NCBI GenBank assembly: GCA_024103275.1
Contig: JAGFIV010000077.1
Span: 1 to 64,000, forward strand
Source of the DNA: Flavobacteriales bacterium
Lineage (GTDB): Bacteria > Bacteroidota > Bacteroidia > Flavobacteriales_F > PHOS-HE28
Reading direction: 5' to 3'
Length of the DNA: 64,000 nt
Position numbers and translations under genes: made by a program. Shown here one piece after another: positions 17,356-25,543 of this stretch (the first letter of the stretch is position 1; each line of letters opens with the position of its first letter). The notes beneath the pieces were generated by a model. That model searched no databases. It was not told where the DNA came from and was given only the letters and a program-made list of their open reading frames with translations.

Positions 17356-19257
17356 ATGAGCGACGCGATCAAGCACGAGTGCGGCCTGGCCTTCATCCGC
17401 TTGCGGAAGCCGCTGGCCCACTACCAGGAGCGCCACGGCAGCACCCTCTACGGCCTCACCAAGCTGTACCTCCTGATGGAGAAGCAGCACAACCGCGGGC
17501 AGGACGGCGCCGGTGTGGCCACCATCAAGCTGGACCCGCCGCCCGGCACGGCCTTCATCGACCGCGAGCGGAGCACGGCCAAGGATGCCATCCCGCTGAT
17601 CTTCGGGAAGATCAACCAGGGCATCAGCACCGCCATCGCCAAGCAACCGGAGGCCGCCACTGATGCGGAACTGCTGAAGCAGGCCGCCCCCTTCATGGGC
17701 GAGGTGCTGCTGGGGCACCTGCGCTACGCCACCTTCGGGAAGGACGAGCTGGAGAACTGCCACCCGCGCCGCCGCCTCAGCAACTGGATCACCCGCAACC
17801 TGGTGGTGGCCGGCAACTTCAACATGACCAACGTGGACGAGCTCTTCAACCTGCTCGTCAGCATCGGCCAGGTGCCCAAGGAACGCAGCGACACCATGAC
17901 GGTGCTCGAGAAGATCGGGCACTACCTGGACATGGAGAACGAACGCCTGCGCGCCATCCACCACCAGCTGGGCTACAATGACAAGCAGATCACGGCCATC
18001 ATCGAGGAGAAGCTGGACGTGAAGAGCATCCTGCAACAGAGCGCCAACGATTTCGACGGCGGCTACGCGCTGGCGGGCCTCATCGGCCACGGCGACGCCT
18101 TCGTGCTGCGCGACCCCGCCGGCATCCGCCCGGCGTTCTGGTACGCCGATGAGGAGGTGGTGGTGGCCGCCAGTGAGCGCCCCGCGATCCAGACCGCCTT
18201 CCGCCTGCGGGTGGACCAAGTGAAGGAACTGGAGCCGGGCTGCGCGCTGATCGTGAAGAAGGACGGCAGCTTCGCGGAGGAACGCATCCTGGCGCCACTG
18301 GCCAAGCGCGCCTGCAGCTTCGAGCGCATCTATTTCAGCCGCGGCAGCGATGCCGACGTGTACCGCGAACGCATCGCCTTGGGACGCTCCGTATGCCCGG
18401 CCATCCTGGAGGCCGTGGACCACGACCTGGAGAACACGGTGTTCTCCTTCATCCCCAACACGGCCGAGGTGGCCGCGTATGGCATGCTGAAGGGGATGGA
18501 CGACGAGCTGGACCGCGTGAAGGAGCGCCGCATCCTGGAGCTGGGCCCCAAGCCCGACCCGCAGCAGCTGCGCGCCATCCTGGCCATGCGGCCCCGCCTG
18601 GAGAAGGTGGCCATCAAGGACGTGAAGCTGCGCACCTTCATCACCAACGACAACGACCGCGACGACCTGGTGGCCCACGTGTACGACATCACCTACGGCT
18701 CGGTGCGCGCCGGGAAGGACAACTTAGTGGTGATCGACGACAGCATCGTGCGCGGCACCACGCTGCGCCAGAGCATCCTCAAGATGCTGGACCGCCTGGA
18801 GCCGAAGAAGATCGTGGTGGTGAGCAGCGCCCCGCAGGTGCGCTACCCCGACGGCTACGGCATCGACATGGCGCGCATGGGCGACCTCGCCGCCTTCCAG
18901 GCCGCCATCTCCCTGCTGAAGGAGACCAAGCAGGAGAACATCATCGACGATGTGTACGATCGCTGCTTAGCCGTGGTGGGCAAGCCCATCACTGAACAGG
19001 AGAACCTGGTGAAGGACATCTACCGGCCCTTCACGGCGGAGCAGATCAGCAAGCGCATCGCCGAGCTGCTGACCCCGCCGGACATCCAGGCAGAGGTGCG
19101 CATCGTGTACCAAAGCATCGAGGGCCTGCGTGCCGCCTGCCCCGAACACACCGGCGACTGGTACTTCACCGGCGACTACCCCACGCCCGGCGGCAACCGC
19201 GTGGTGAACCGCGCCTTCATCAACTGGCGGCAGGGGAAGAAGGAAAGGGCGTATTGA
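17356..19257 (+). CDS. purF: Amidophosphoribosyltransferase
   Basis: 633 residues. First committed step of purine synthesis: transfers ammonia from glutamine to PRPP. The class II glutaminase domain has a nucleophile Cys9 in HECGLAF (after a short propeptide), EKQHNRGQDGAG, and GHLRYATFG. The phosphoribosyltransferase domain carries the PRPP loop VVIDDSIVRGTTLRQSIL and the downstream VSSAPQVRYPDGYGID. It is longer than E. coli PurF (about 505), but this long form with internal insertions is normal for Flavobacteriia. The codon use is strongly biased (few rare codons), fitting a highly expressed housekeeping gene. It stands alone and is not within a pur operon here. Confidence 0.95.
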   Translation: MSDAIKHECGLAFIRLRKPLAHYQERHGSTLYGLTKLYLLMEKQHNRGQDGAGVATIKLDPPPGTAFIDRERSTAKDAIPLIFGKINQGISTAIAKQPEAATDAELLKQAAPFMGEVLLGHLRYATFGKDELENCHPRRRLSNWITRNLVVAGNFNMTNVDELFNLLVSIGQVPKERSDTMTVLEKIGHYLDMENERLRAIHHQLGYNDKQITAIIEEKLDVKSILQQSANDFDGGYALAGLIGHGDAFVLRDPAGIRPAFWYADEEVVVAASERPAIQTAFRLRVDQVKELEPGCALIVKKDGSFAEERILAPLAKRACSFERIYFSRGSDADVYRERIALGRSVCPAILEAVDHDLENTVFSFIPNTAEVAAYGMLKGMDDELDRVKERRILELGPKPDPQQLRAILAMRPRLEKVAIKDVKLRTFITNDNDRDDLVAHVYDITYGSVRAGKDNLVVIDDSIVRGTTLRQSILKMLDRLEPKKIVVVSSAPQVRYPDGYGIDMARMGDLAAFQAAISLLKETKQENIIDDVYDRCLAVVGKPITEQENLVKDIYRPFTAEQISKRIAELLTPPDIQAEVRIVYQSIEGLRAACPEHTGDWYFTGDYPTPGGNRVVNRAFINWRQGKKERAY

Positions 19258-19268
19258 GGGGGGGGGGC

Positions 19269-19475
19269 TCACTTGTTCCGTTCGTAGAAGAAGCCGATCA
19301 AGGCCTCCTGCCGGAACTGCATTTTGTAGTTCAGCATCGGGTTGTATGCCAAGCGCGTATCCAGGCGCAATTGCAGGTATTTCCACAGCTTCACGATCAC
19401 CATGTTGCTGAACTGGAAGTTCACATGGTCCTGGTCCAGGCCGTTGCCGAAGAAACGAGAGTTGTTCACCCACCT
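19269..19475 (-). pseudogene. Relic 3' end of a paralogue of the DUF3078-like gene
   Basis: Encodes WVNNSRFFGNGLDQDHVNFQ through the terminal GFFYERNK and stop, matching the last 65 or so residues of the intact gene at 19671-20621 almost residue for residue. The nucleotide differences are mostly synonymous (for example in the last codons before the stop), so it diverged as a coding paralogue before being truncated. The break at about 19475 is followed by a REP-like palindrome. No usable start codon or signal peptide remains. Confidence 0.75.
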
Positions 19476-19505
19476 CCGCACCCGCTCGTGTGCCACACGC
19501 GAGCA

Positions 19506-19630
19506 GCCGCTCGGCTTTTTGCCGAGTGGCTGGCATTAATAGGGCCTCTGGCCCGTCGTGTACAGGAAGTTTCGTGGATGCGGCGGGCTGGAAGCCCTAT
19601 GCGTGAACGCACTCGGTAAAAAGCCGAGCG
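19506..19630. repeat. Inverted pair of REP-like palindromes
   Basis: Two palindromes of the CTCGGC / GCCGAG family, at 19506-19530 and 19610-19630, are near-identical but in opposite orientation and about 80 bases apart. They lie exactly between the broken paralogue and the intact gene, which suggests the element's arrival is related to the truncation. Such doublets resemble REPIN structures. Confidence 0.6.
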
Positions 19631-19670
19631 CGGGCATCAGTAAGGATGTAAAGGGATTCTTCCCTCCGGA

Positions 19671-20621
19671 TTACTTGTTCCGCTCATAGAAGAAGCCGAT
19701 CAGCGCCTCCTGGCGGAACTGCATCTTGTAGTTCAGCAGCGGGTTGTAGGCCAAGCGCGTATCGAAGCGAAGTTGCAGGTACTTCCACAACTTCACGATC
19801 ACCATGTTGCTGAGCTGTAGATTGACATGGTCGCGATCCAGCCCGTTGCCGAAGAAACGCGAATTGTTGACCCATTGCACATGCTCCCCGAAGTCCTTGT
19901 TGATGGCCGTGGCGATGGAGAAGCCGTAGTTCATGAAGTAGAAGGCCCGCTTGCCCTCGACCACGTTGGCATCGGTGAAGGCCGGTGCGGTGAATTCCTT
20001 GGGCGAACTGCTGAACTGTACGGTGGCAAAGGCGAAGTTGATGCTGCTGCGGCCCCAAAAGCGGTACACGCCCCCATAACCCATCTGCAGGTTGAAGGGG
20101 TTGAGGAAGCCGCCCACGGAACGGTCCAGGATTTTGTCCTGCTCAAGGTCGTATTCCGGGAAGCTGGCGGGCAGGAACTGTGTGCCGAAGGCCACGGTGT
20201 AGGAACTGTTGAATCGGCGGCCGGTGCTGTTCCACAGCAGGTTCACTTGGAGGTTGTCGATGCTCTTTTCCCAGGTGCTGTCCACGAACTTCAGGTAGCC
20301 GAGGTCGGCCATGAACTGGTGGGAATGGCTGTGCGTGGCGGCGAAGAGGTTGTGTGAATAGAGTACATTGCCCACCAAGGCGAAGTTGCGCAGGTCCTGC
20401 CCGTTCCAATTGCTGCTGCTGGCATAGCTGGCGCTGAGGGAGCCGTAGAGGGAGGAGGTGATGAAGGCCGAGTCTCGAACTGGGGCTATGGAGATATCAC
20501 TCTCAGCCTGCAGTGTATCGCAGGCCACTACAGCATCTTCATGCAATTGCGCAACACCGGGAGTAAGGACCAAAAAGAAAAGCGCGAGGCCGGCTTGCAT
20601 CCGCCTCGCACTTTTCTTCAT
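19671..20621 (-). CDS. Outer-membrane beta-barrel-like protein, DUF3078 type
   Basis: 316 residues. An N-terminal signal peptide (RMQAGLALFFLVLTPGVAQ) is followed by alternating amphipathic strands: SSNWNGQDLRNFALVGNVLY, FMADLGYLKFVDSTWEKSID, and a C-terminal half with NYGFSIATAINKDFG and VIVKLWKYLQLRFDTRLAYN. The SNWNGGG-like motif, 'LKYSQ'-like strands and a terminal aromatic strand (GFFYERNK) are typical of the Bacteroidota DUF3078 family, thought to be outer-membrane proteins of unknown function. ATG at 20621. A truncated paralogue lies downstream. Confidence 0.75.
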   Translation of the reverse strand: MKKSARRMQAGLALFFLVLTPGVAQLHEDAVVACDTLQAESDISIAPVRDSAFITSSLYGSLSASYASSSNWNGQDLRNFALVGNVLYSHNLFAATHSHSHQFMADLGYLKFVDSTWEKSIDNLQVNLLWNSTGRRFNSSYTVAFGTQFLPASFPEYDLEQDKILDRSVGGFLNPFNLQMGYGGVYRFWGRSSINFAFATVQFSSSPKEFTAPAFTDANVVEGKRAFYFMNYGFSIATAINKDFGEHVQWVNNSRFFGNGLDRDHVNLQLSNMVIVKLWKYLQLRFDTRLAYNPLLNYKMQFRQEALIGFFYERNK

Positions 20622-20660
20622 CGGTGTAATCTATGGGGTACAGACACCGGGTTCAATTGT

Positions 20661-21281
20661 TCATGCGAAAAGCCAGAGCCTCGGCTTTGTTAACCGTTCG
20701 TTCCGCTTTGGATGGGCACGCAGGAGTCCCAAGCTTGCCAGCGTGCTTCCGATTAGGATTGCCGAGGTGTAAGACCAGTGAACAAATACCTTAGTCCACG
20801 AAGTATTCAGTCGGGATGGTAGTTTCTCATGAATCAAGAAACCTGCTATTTCGCCGGAACAGAGATGGATGCTCAAAAAAATTAGCATGAGTCCGGCTAT
20901 TATCGCAATATTTCCCAATGTTCGAGTGCGAAATACACATTCTTGTATCAGCAGAGCGATCAATTCAATGGCCAGTATAGCCAAAATGAATTTAATCAGC
21001 ATTTCCCATGAAAATGGAAGCAGCATGAGCGCTGTTGATAGTAAGAGTAAGACACCTCCCAACTTGAGCTTGAGGTCGGCCACAACCAGATGAAGGAATT
21101 GGCCCCATGTTGATTGCTTGGCATTCACCAGCGGAAGACTATTCCCGGTCCAGACACCTATTGTAACATGACCCATGAGAATCGTGGCCAAAGCGTCTAG
21201 GACGATAGTCCCTGACGAGGCGACAACGGCAAGATTCGCCATGATGAGAACTCCAAACCATAGACTGTTTGTTGCCTTCAT
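20661..21281 (-). CDS. Multi-pass membrane protein of unknown function
   Basis: 206 residues with about five hydrophobic segments: near residues 8-36 (LIMANLAVVASSGTIVLDAL), 70-90 (LKLGGVLLLLSTALMLLPFS), 92-112 (MLIKFILAILAIELIALLIQ), 120-140 (IAIIAGLMLIFLSIHLC) and 165-185 (WSYTSAILIGSTLASLGLL). I recognise no family. Base composition is visibly more AT-rich than the flanking housekeeping genes, as is the neighbour at 21373-21942, so recent acquisition is plausible. It lies immediately downstream of the secreted protein gene on the same strand (92 bases), so the two may be co-transcribed. Confidence 0.6.
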   Translation of the reverse strand: MKATNSLWFGVLIMANLAVVASSGTIVLDALATILMGHVTIGVWTGNSLPLVNAKQSTWGQFLHLVVADLKLKLGGVLLLLSTALMLLPFSWEMLIKFILAILAIELIALLIQECVFRTRTLGNIAIIAGLMLIFLSIHLCSGEIAGFLIHEKLPSRLNTSWTKVFVHWSYTSAILIGSTLASLGLLRAHPKRNERLTKPRLWLFA

Positions 21282-21372
21282 TTTTTGAGGGGGTGATGCA
21301 GGGTTGAAAACAAATACTCCACCCGACTATATCTACCCGATGATCATGGCAAAGATAGTAGGGCCGAGTACC

Positions 21373-21942
21373 TCAGAGACAGCCGTTGTCCCAAAGGTCG
21401 AACATCATGTAGCCCATGCCAAAAGCGAAACCAACAGGACCGGCAGTGGCTGTGGCGAAGACAGTTTGGGCGAATCCTCTCAGGTAGACTCCGCCGCATC
21501 CGAACTGCCCTAGAGCTTGGACATCGGTCAGAACCCCGCCGGTGACGGTGATTTGGAACATAGGCGTCCCGGACACGTCGAAAGCCTTAGCCAAGTAACT
21601 TCTGGGTCCGGTCTCGCTTACCTCGAATACCAAGGCCTTTTGGACCCCACCCTTTTTCAAATAGCTTACAGCCCTTGCCGTCGCACCTGTGTTTGACTGA
21701 ATCATGGTAAAGCCGTAATAATCACCTCGATAGACACAGTCCTGGAAATCCTCTCCGCTCATGTGCCTGAGCGGGCCAAAATCCTTTGTCGACCACTTGG
21801 CGCGCAGATCGGACCTCATGAACTCTTGGTAAGCTGAAGACGAACTTGGGGAGGAAGGAACGCACTTCTTGGTGCCTTGACCATTGCTGGTCAAAGGAAT
21901 AATGGCGATAGACAGCGCAGCGAGTGTGGGAATCAATCTCAT
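21373..21942 (-). CDS. Secreted protein with glycine-rich C-terminus, function unknown
   Basis: 189 residues. A signal peptide (MRLIPTLAALSIAIIPLTSNG) is followed by a 120-residue domain I do not recognise (EDFQDCVYRGDYYGFTMIQS; ALVFEVSETGPRSYLAKAF) and a small-residue-rich, cysteine-containing tail (FGCGGVYLRGFAQTVF, then AGPVGFAFGMGYMMF and DNGCL). The tail recalls membrane-active peptides but no double-glycine leader or bacteriocin transporter is nearby, so that is only a suggestion. The start at 21942 (ATG) is chosen for the signal peptide. It is divergent from an XRE regulator 130 bases away and shares its relatively AT-rich composition with the downstream membrane protein. Confidence 0.6.
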   Translation of the reverse strand: MRLIPTLAALSIAIIPLTSNGQGTKKCVPSSPSSSSAYQEFMRSDLRAKWSTKDFGPLRHMSGEDFQDCVYRGDYYGFTMIQSNTGATARAVSYLKKGGVQKALVFEVSETGPRSYLAKAFDVSGTPMFQITVTGGVLTDVQALGQFGCGGVYLRGFAQTVFATATAGPVGFAFGMGYMMFDLWDNGCL

Positions 21943-22018
21943 TTTCTTGTTTTTGGTGCCTCCCTTCGTTGAGAGGCGCCACAAACCTGTGTACATCTTG
22001 TGAAAAACCTCTCCGGCG

Positions 22019-22046
22019 GTTCCGGAACTTTTCCGGGAATTCCGGA
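22019..22046. promoter_or_regulatory. Candidate operator: three TTCCGG repeats
   Basis: Between the divergent secreted-protein and XRE-regulator genes lie a perfect palindrome GTTCCGGAAC (22019-22028), TTCCGGGAA (22031-22039) and TTCCGGA (22040-22046), spaced 11 and 9 bases apart. Repeated half-sites here fit autoregulation by the adjacent HTH protein; this is an inference. Confidence 0.45.
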
Positions 22047-22072
22047 TAGGTTTGGCCAAAACCCCTCGACCC

Positions 22073-22438
22073 ATGGAAGATGTATTCATGATCGGAAAGA
22101 AGCTCAAGCATTTACGCGAGGAACGCAAGTATACGCAGGAAGGCGTGGCCATTGAGCTGGGCGTGGCCTCCAGCACATACAGCGACTACGAGCGCGGCGT
22201 GGTGAACGTGCCAGCGGCCGTGGTGGTGAAAGCCGCGGAATACTACAAGAAGGACCTGAGCTACTTCTACAGCCTGCGCGGCCCGGTAAGCATCACCATG
22301 AACGACCAAGCCTCCAACGGCTATGTGGAGCAGCAGCACGGTGTGGGCGGCGAGGTGATGGAACGCCTGGTGGCCCGCTACGAGGCCATGAACCAGCGCC
22401 TGCTCGGTTTGATCGAGCGCTGGATGCCGAAGGAATAG
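22073..22438 (+). CDS. XRE-family transcriptional regulator
   Basis: 121 residues. The N-terminal helix-turn-helix of the Cro/CI (XRE) type is clear: IGKKLKHLREERKYTQEGVA then IELGVASSTYSDYERGVVNVP and VVVKAAEYYKKDLSYFY. The C-terminal half (VEQQHGVGGEVMERLVARYE) looks like a short dimerisation helix. ATG at 22073 is used; ATG at 22088 (MIGKKLKHLREERK) is equally good and sits at the usual domain start. It is divergent from the secreted-protein gene, with candidate operators between. Its target is most likely its own promoter and that of the divergent gene. Confidence 0.85.
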   Translation: MEDVFMIGKKLKHLREERKYTQEGVAIELGVASSTYSDYERGVVNVPAAVVVKAAEYYKKDLSYFYSLRGPVSITMNDQASNGYVEQQHGVGGEVMERLVARYEAMNQRLLGLIERWMPKE

Positions 22439-22587
22439 GGCGGGGCATCACGGACACCACGCAATTCCGCGCCCTGCAAAATGTGGGTATGGGCCATGCT
22501 TTATGCCGCAATTCCTATGGCCTTGTATCCGGGTTGCCAGGTGAGCACCCTTCGGAACGCCTTTCCACCACGGGTACCGATATTTGT

Positions 22588-22884
22588 ATGGACATGGGCA
22601 CCCTGGCCGACATCCTTGCCGCGCTGCGTCGTGAACGTGCGCGCCTCTTCGCCCAATATGGGTTGAAGAGCATGGCCGTGTTCGGCTCGGCCACGCGCGA
22701 TGACTTCCGGCCGGACAGTGATGTGGACATCATGGTGGAATTTGAGCCGGGAGCGGACTTCGACTATTTCGACCTATTGCGCGACTTGCAGAACATCGTG
22801 CAACGCGAAGTGGACCTGGTGATGCGCACCGCCATGAAGCCGCATTACATGGAGTTCATCCAGAAGGACCTGAAGTATGTCTGA
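22588..22884 (+). CDS. MntA-type minimal nucleotidyltransferase (antitoxin)
   Basis: 98 residues. The nucleotidyltransferase core reads MAVFGSATRDDFRPDSDVDIMVEFEPG, with the GSATR and D-x-D (DSDVD) motifs intact. Proteins of this size pair with HepT RNases as type VII antitoxins that inactivate the toxin by adding AMP to its tyrosine. The third acidic residue is in REVDLVMRTAMKPHY. Start ATG 22588 (MDMGTLADIL) is preferred to the upstream frame starting at 22483. Its end overlaps the hepT remnant by 8 bases. The antitoxin seems intact although the partner is broken. Confidence 0.85.
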   Translation: MDMGTLADILAALRRERARLFAQYGLKSMAVFGSATRDDFRPDSDVDIMVEFEPGADFDYFDLLRDLQNIVQREVDLVMRTAMKPHYMEFIQKDLKYV

Positions 22885-23142
22885 GCGCAACGGCAAGGTA
22901 CGGCTCGTGGACATGCTCCAAACTGCTGAACGAGTGGTTGCGAGCTTGAGGGGTGTGGATGTCGAAACTTTCCTCAACGATGGGGACAAGCGCGATGCCA
23001 CGGTCTATCGGCTTCAGGTGATCGGTGAGGCGTCCTTCATGTGTCCGACAAGATCCGACAAGCACATCCCGAGGTGGAATGGTTCAAGATCAAGGGCCTG
23101 CGGAAGCCCAAGGTGGCGGCCGTTCCTGAACTGAACGCCTGA
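22877..23142 (+). pseudogene. HepT-like toxin, frameshifted and lacking the RNase motif
   Basis: The first 55 or so codons from ATG 22877 encode a HepT-like start (VRLVDMLQTAERVVASLRGV, RDATVYRLQVIGEA). The frame is then lost near 23031-23040: the continuation VSDKIRQAHPEVEWFKIKGL is in the next frame from 23041 and stops at 23142. The essential HepT R-x4-6-H motif, normally in 'LRN-IAHEY', is absent because the text runs KGLRKPKVAAVPELNA and ends. Both changes argue for a non-functional toxin. MntA upstream is intact. Confidence 0.75.
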
Positions 23143-23325
23143 GGCATGCGGACGGGCAATGTTCCATGCCAGCTGCACACCGGGCAAACACCCATGGCAT
23201 TCGTGAAGGCGCGGGGCAGGTGAGGAGCGCGGGGAATACGCGAGCTACGCACTCGACCGCTCCGAAGAGCAGGAGCTCAACTCAACCGGGATACCGGCCT
23301 TGCAAACGAATGCCGTGTCGAGGCC

Positions 23326-23796
23326 CTACACGTGGTCCGGCTTGGTCAAGCCGAACAACAACACGATGGCCGAAGCGAAGATCACGGTCAACCGGACCAG
23401 GCTCAGCGTGATCCATAGGCCGGCGCTGTGCTGAAGGCCGGCATCCACCGTTGCCGCATACGGCGTTCCGATGATGCGGACAAGTTCCGGGACGTAATAG
23501 ATAAAGGTGGCGATAACCGCCAGCACGTAGGCACCCATGGTGATCAGGATGTACTTCCTGCGTCCGGTCTTCCAATTGAGGATCAATGTAACCAGCAACA
23601 ACAGCAGGGTCACCGGGTGGACAAGCCTCCAAAAGGATGCGGGCTGCAAGGCATACTCACCTTGAAACATCGCAAGTGACCTCGGTGGTTCGGAAAAGGC
23701 GATCGGCCACGTCGAGATATGCTCATAGGTTCCTGCGCCGAGGATCAGGCAATAGGAAATGCACGCCAAGATGTAGAACAGATTCCTGCTGCTCAT
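23326..23796 (-). CDS. Four-helix membrane protein, possibly DUF1772-like
   Basis: 156 residues with four membrane segments: near residues 4-24 (NLFYILACISYCLILGAGTY), 60-77 (PVTLLLLLVTLILNW), 84-104 (YILITMGAYVLAVIATFIYY) and 128-150 (LWITLSLVRLTVIFASAIVL). The pattern of an early YE after helix 1, 'FW-L-HP' before helix 2, and a YYVPELVRIIGTPY loop resembles the small DUF1772-type membrane proteins, but I am not sure. It precedes the AraC-family gene on the same strand (ending 55 bases away) and may be co-transcribed or controlled by it. Confidence 0.5.
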   Translation of the reverse strand: MSSRNLFYILACISYCLILGAGTYEHISTWPIAFSEPPRSLAMFQGEYALQPASFWRLVHPVTLLLLLVTLILNWKTGRRKYILITMGAYVLAVIATFIYYVPELVRIIGTPYAATVDAGLQHSAGLWITLSLVRLTVIFASAIVLLFGLTKPDHV

Positions 23797-23851
23797 GGGG
23801 ACGGGGCTTGGGACCCAAAAGTCCCATCAGGCCGCTTGGAAAAAATTGTAT

Positions 23852-24661
23852 TTAACGGCCATGGCCGAAGAGGTGTGCGGGGATGCCGCTTTTCCTGGCC
23901 TTGTACGCGTGGGGCGTGAGCGTGGTGAACGACTTGAACACCTTGATGAAATGCGACTGGTCCGAAAACCCGCTGGCATATGCGGTCTGCGTAAGCGATA
24001 GGCCGGAATAATGGATGAGGCTGACGGCTTTCAGGTATTTCAGGTAAAGCAACGTCTGTTCGGAATTCATCCCCGTCATCTCATGGAACATCCGGGAGAG
24101 ATGGCGGGGCGAATAGCACAGCCTTTCCGACAAGTTGGGAACGGATAGGGGGAATTCCGTTTTCAAGGCCAACACATTGTTCAATGTGTGTTCACGGGTG
24201 GTCAAACGAGGGAGGCGCCTGCTCAACCAGGTTGAGAAACAACCCACCTTGCCGCGGAACGTCCCCTGCTCCGCAAGTTGATGCCACAATGCGTTGAACG
24301 AGGCGTCCACGCTCGTCAGGTCGATGCATTGCCGGGCGAATGCGCCCGCCGGCACCCGCAGGATGTGCTTGGTGGCCGCTGGCTGCAGGACCACGCCAAA
24401 AAGGAATTGGCTGTCCGGCAAGTCCATTTCAATGATGCCGGTATGATACCCTTGGATGAAGCACCTGGGCATGGAAAAAGCCCCGTTGTACAGCTTGCCG
24501 TTGAAGGTCTTTTCCGGCAGGAAGTTGAAGATGATCTCAACAACCCCCTTGGGCACGATGGTTTCTTCCCTGAACTTGTTGTTGTCCCTGTTCACCTGCC
24601 AGAACAGCTGCACCGCATCGCTCAACGGCGCTCCACGCGGCTTGTAATAACGGGTTTCCAT
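23852..24661 (-). CDS. AraC-family transcriptional regulator
   Basis: 269 residues from ATG 24661 (METRYYKPRG). The N-terminal domain (DAVQLFWQVNRDNNKFREET, VPKGVVEIIFNFL) is of the DUF6597 type common in Bacteroidota regulators. The C-terminal domain is a double HTH: LSERLCYSPRHLSRMFHEMTG and LTQTAYASGFSDQSHFIKVF then KSFTTLTPHAYKA. The AraC 'GFSDQSHFIKVFK' signature is clear. The longer frame from 24904 has no coding support. The likely target includes the adjacent membrane-protein gene, but no ligand is evident. Confidence 0.85.
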   Translation of the reverse strand: METRYYKPRGAPLSDAVQLFWQVNRDNNKFREETIVPKGVVEIIFNFLPEKTFNGKLYNGAFSMPRCFIQGYHTGIIEMDLPDSQFLFGVVLQPAATKHILRVPAGAFARQCIDLTSVDASFNALWHQLAEQGTFRGKVGCFSTWLSRRLPRLTTREHTLNNVLALKTEFPLSVPNLSERLCYSPRHLSRMFHEMTGMNSEQTLLYLKYLKAVSLIHYSGLSLTQTAYASGFSDQSHFIKVFKSFTTLTPHAYKARKSGIPAHLFGHGR

Positions 24662-24990
24662 CTCCCAAGTGTCGCGCTCCGGCTGCTTCACCCCTTGTAA
24701 TGGACTTGACCTTTTGAACCCCGGGTATTCGTGACGCCTCGTGATCAGTTGTCCGTCGGTGACGATGCAAGATACGTTGCGCACGATGCACGTTGTGATG
24801 GATGTCTTGTGCACCGCTCTTCGAAAGAAATCCGGTGATGGTGCCGCCTTCGGAACGTGATCCTGGTTGAACATTAAAAACACAGGTATCCGGGAAAAAC
24901 CCAAGGCTCACGCCCAATCCCTGGATTCCTCCTGCTTCATTCGTTTCCTCCTCGAGGGGCCGCTTTTTCACATGAAAGCTTTTCAGTTTG
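24662..24990. other. Intergenic region upstream of AraC regulator
   Basis: Open frames on both strands lack coding character. I see no gene here. It runs into the palindrome cluster from 24995. Confidence 0.4.
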
Positions 24991-24994
24991 GCTG

Positions 24995-25223
24995 CGACCC
25001 CTCCCGGGTCGTGCTGCATGCTTCCATTCCGGCAATAGGCTACGACCCCTTCGGGGTCAGAAGCCTCGAGAGACATTGGTACTCCACGACCCCGGAGGGG
25101 TCACAGCATGTTGAACAATAGCTAGTTGGGATCCGACCCTGAAGGGGTCGCAGCCGGTGTTCCAAGTTCCCGTGTGAACAGAACACCTGGCGACCTAACC
25201 TCCCTCGACCCCGAAGGGTGTCG
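24995..25223. repeat. Cluster of five CGACCC-type palindromes
   Basis: Five short palindromes of one family occur in 230 bases: 24995-25011, 25043-25058, 25088-25102, 25134-25150 and 25206-25223. All have the form GACCCC, a 3-4 base loop, GGGGTC, usually followed by GCAG. Loops are TTC, GGA or GAA, so sequences vary while the stems are kept, indicating selection on structure or repeated insertion. The family was not seen elsewhere in the window. No gene overlaps the cluster. Confidence 0.8.
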
Positions 25224-25516
25224 CAGCAATTCCCCACACCAGTGAATGGGACAACCGTAAATGCCGATCTCGGAGGTGATGCACACCTTTTTCACCGGTA
25301 TCACTCCATGTGCAGTGGTGATTCCCCAAGCGGTCACTCACCGCTGATTGAACCGGTGAAGAGGAACCCTTCTCCCGGACGATCCCCTTGATCGAATTGC
25401 AGAGGGACGGATGCGTCCGCACAGGTACAGGCACAACCCAATGCCTGGCTGGTGCGCACCATGGATCCCCAATCATGGACAGATCCCTTCCCGGGATCGG
25501 TGCCAAGCGGTTGTTC
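25224..25516. other. Gap before cardiolipin synthase
   Basis: No coding sequence supported. Open frames here are not conserved-looking; the cls promoter follows. Confidence 0.4.
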
Positions 25517-25524
25517 TACATTCG
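25517..25524 (+). promoter_or_regulatory. -7-like element (TACATTCG) of cls
   Basis: One mismatch to TAnnTTTG, 19 bases before the ATG at 25544. It supports a start at 25544 or 25565 rather than further upstream. Confidence 0.45.
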
Positions 25525-25543
25525 GTTGCCGCCTCCGGTCCGT

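Noticed and set aside
17356-19257. PurF length of 633 as evidence of fusion
   Set aside because: Long PurF with these insertions is typical for Flavobacteriia.
24995-25223. CRISPR array
   Set aside because: The repeats are palindromes with irregular spacing and no regular spacers; no cas genes lie nearby.
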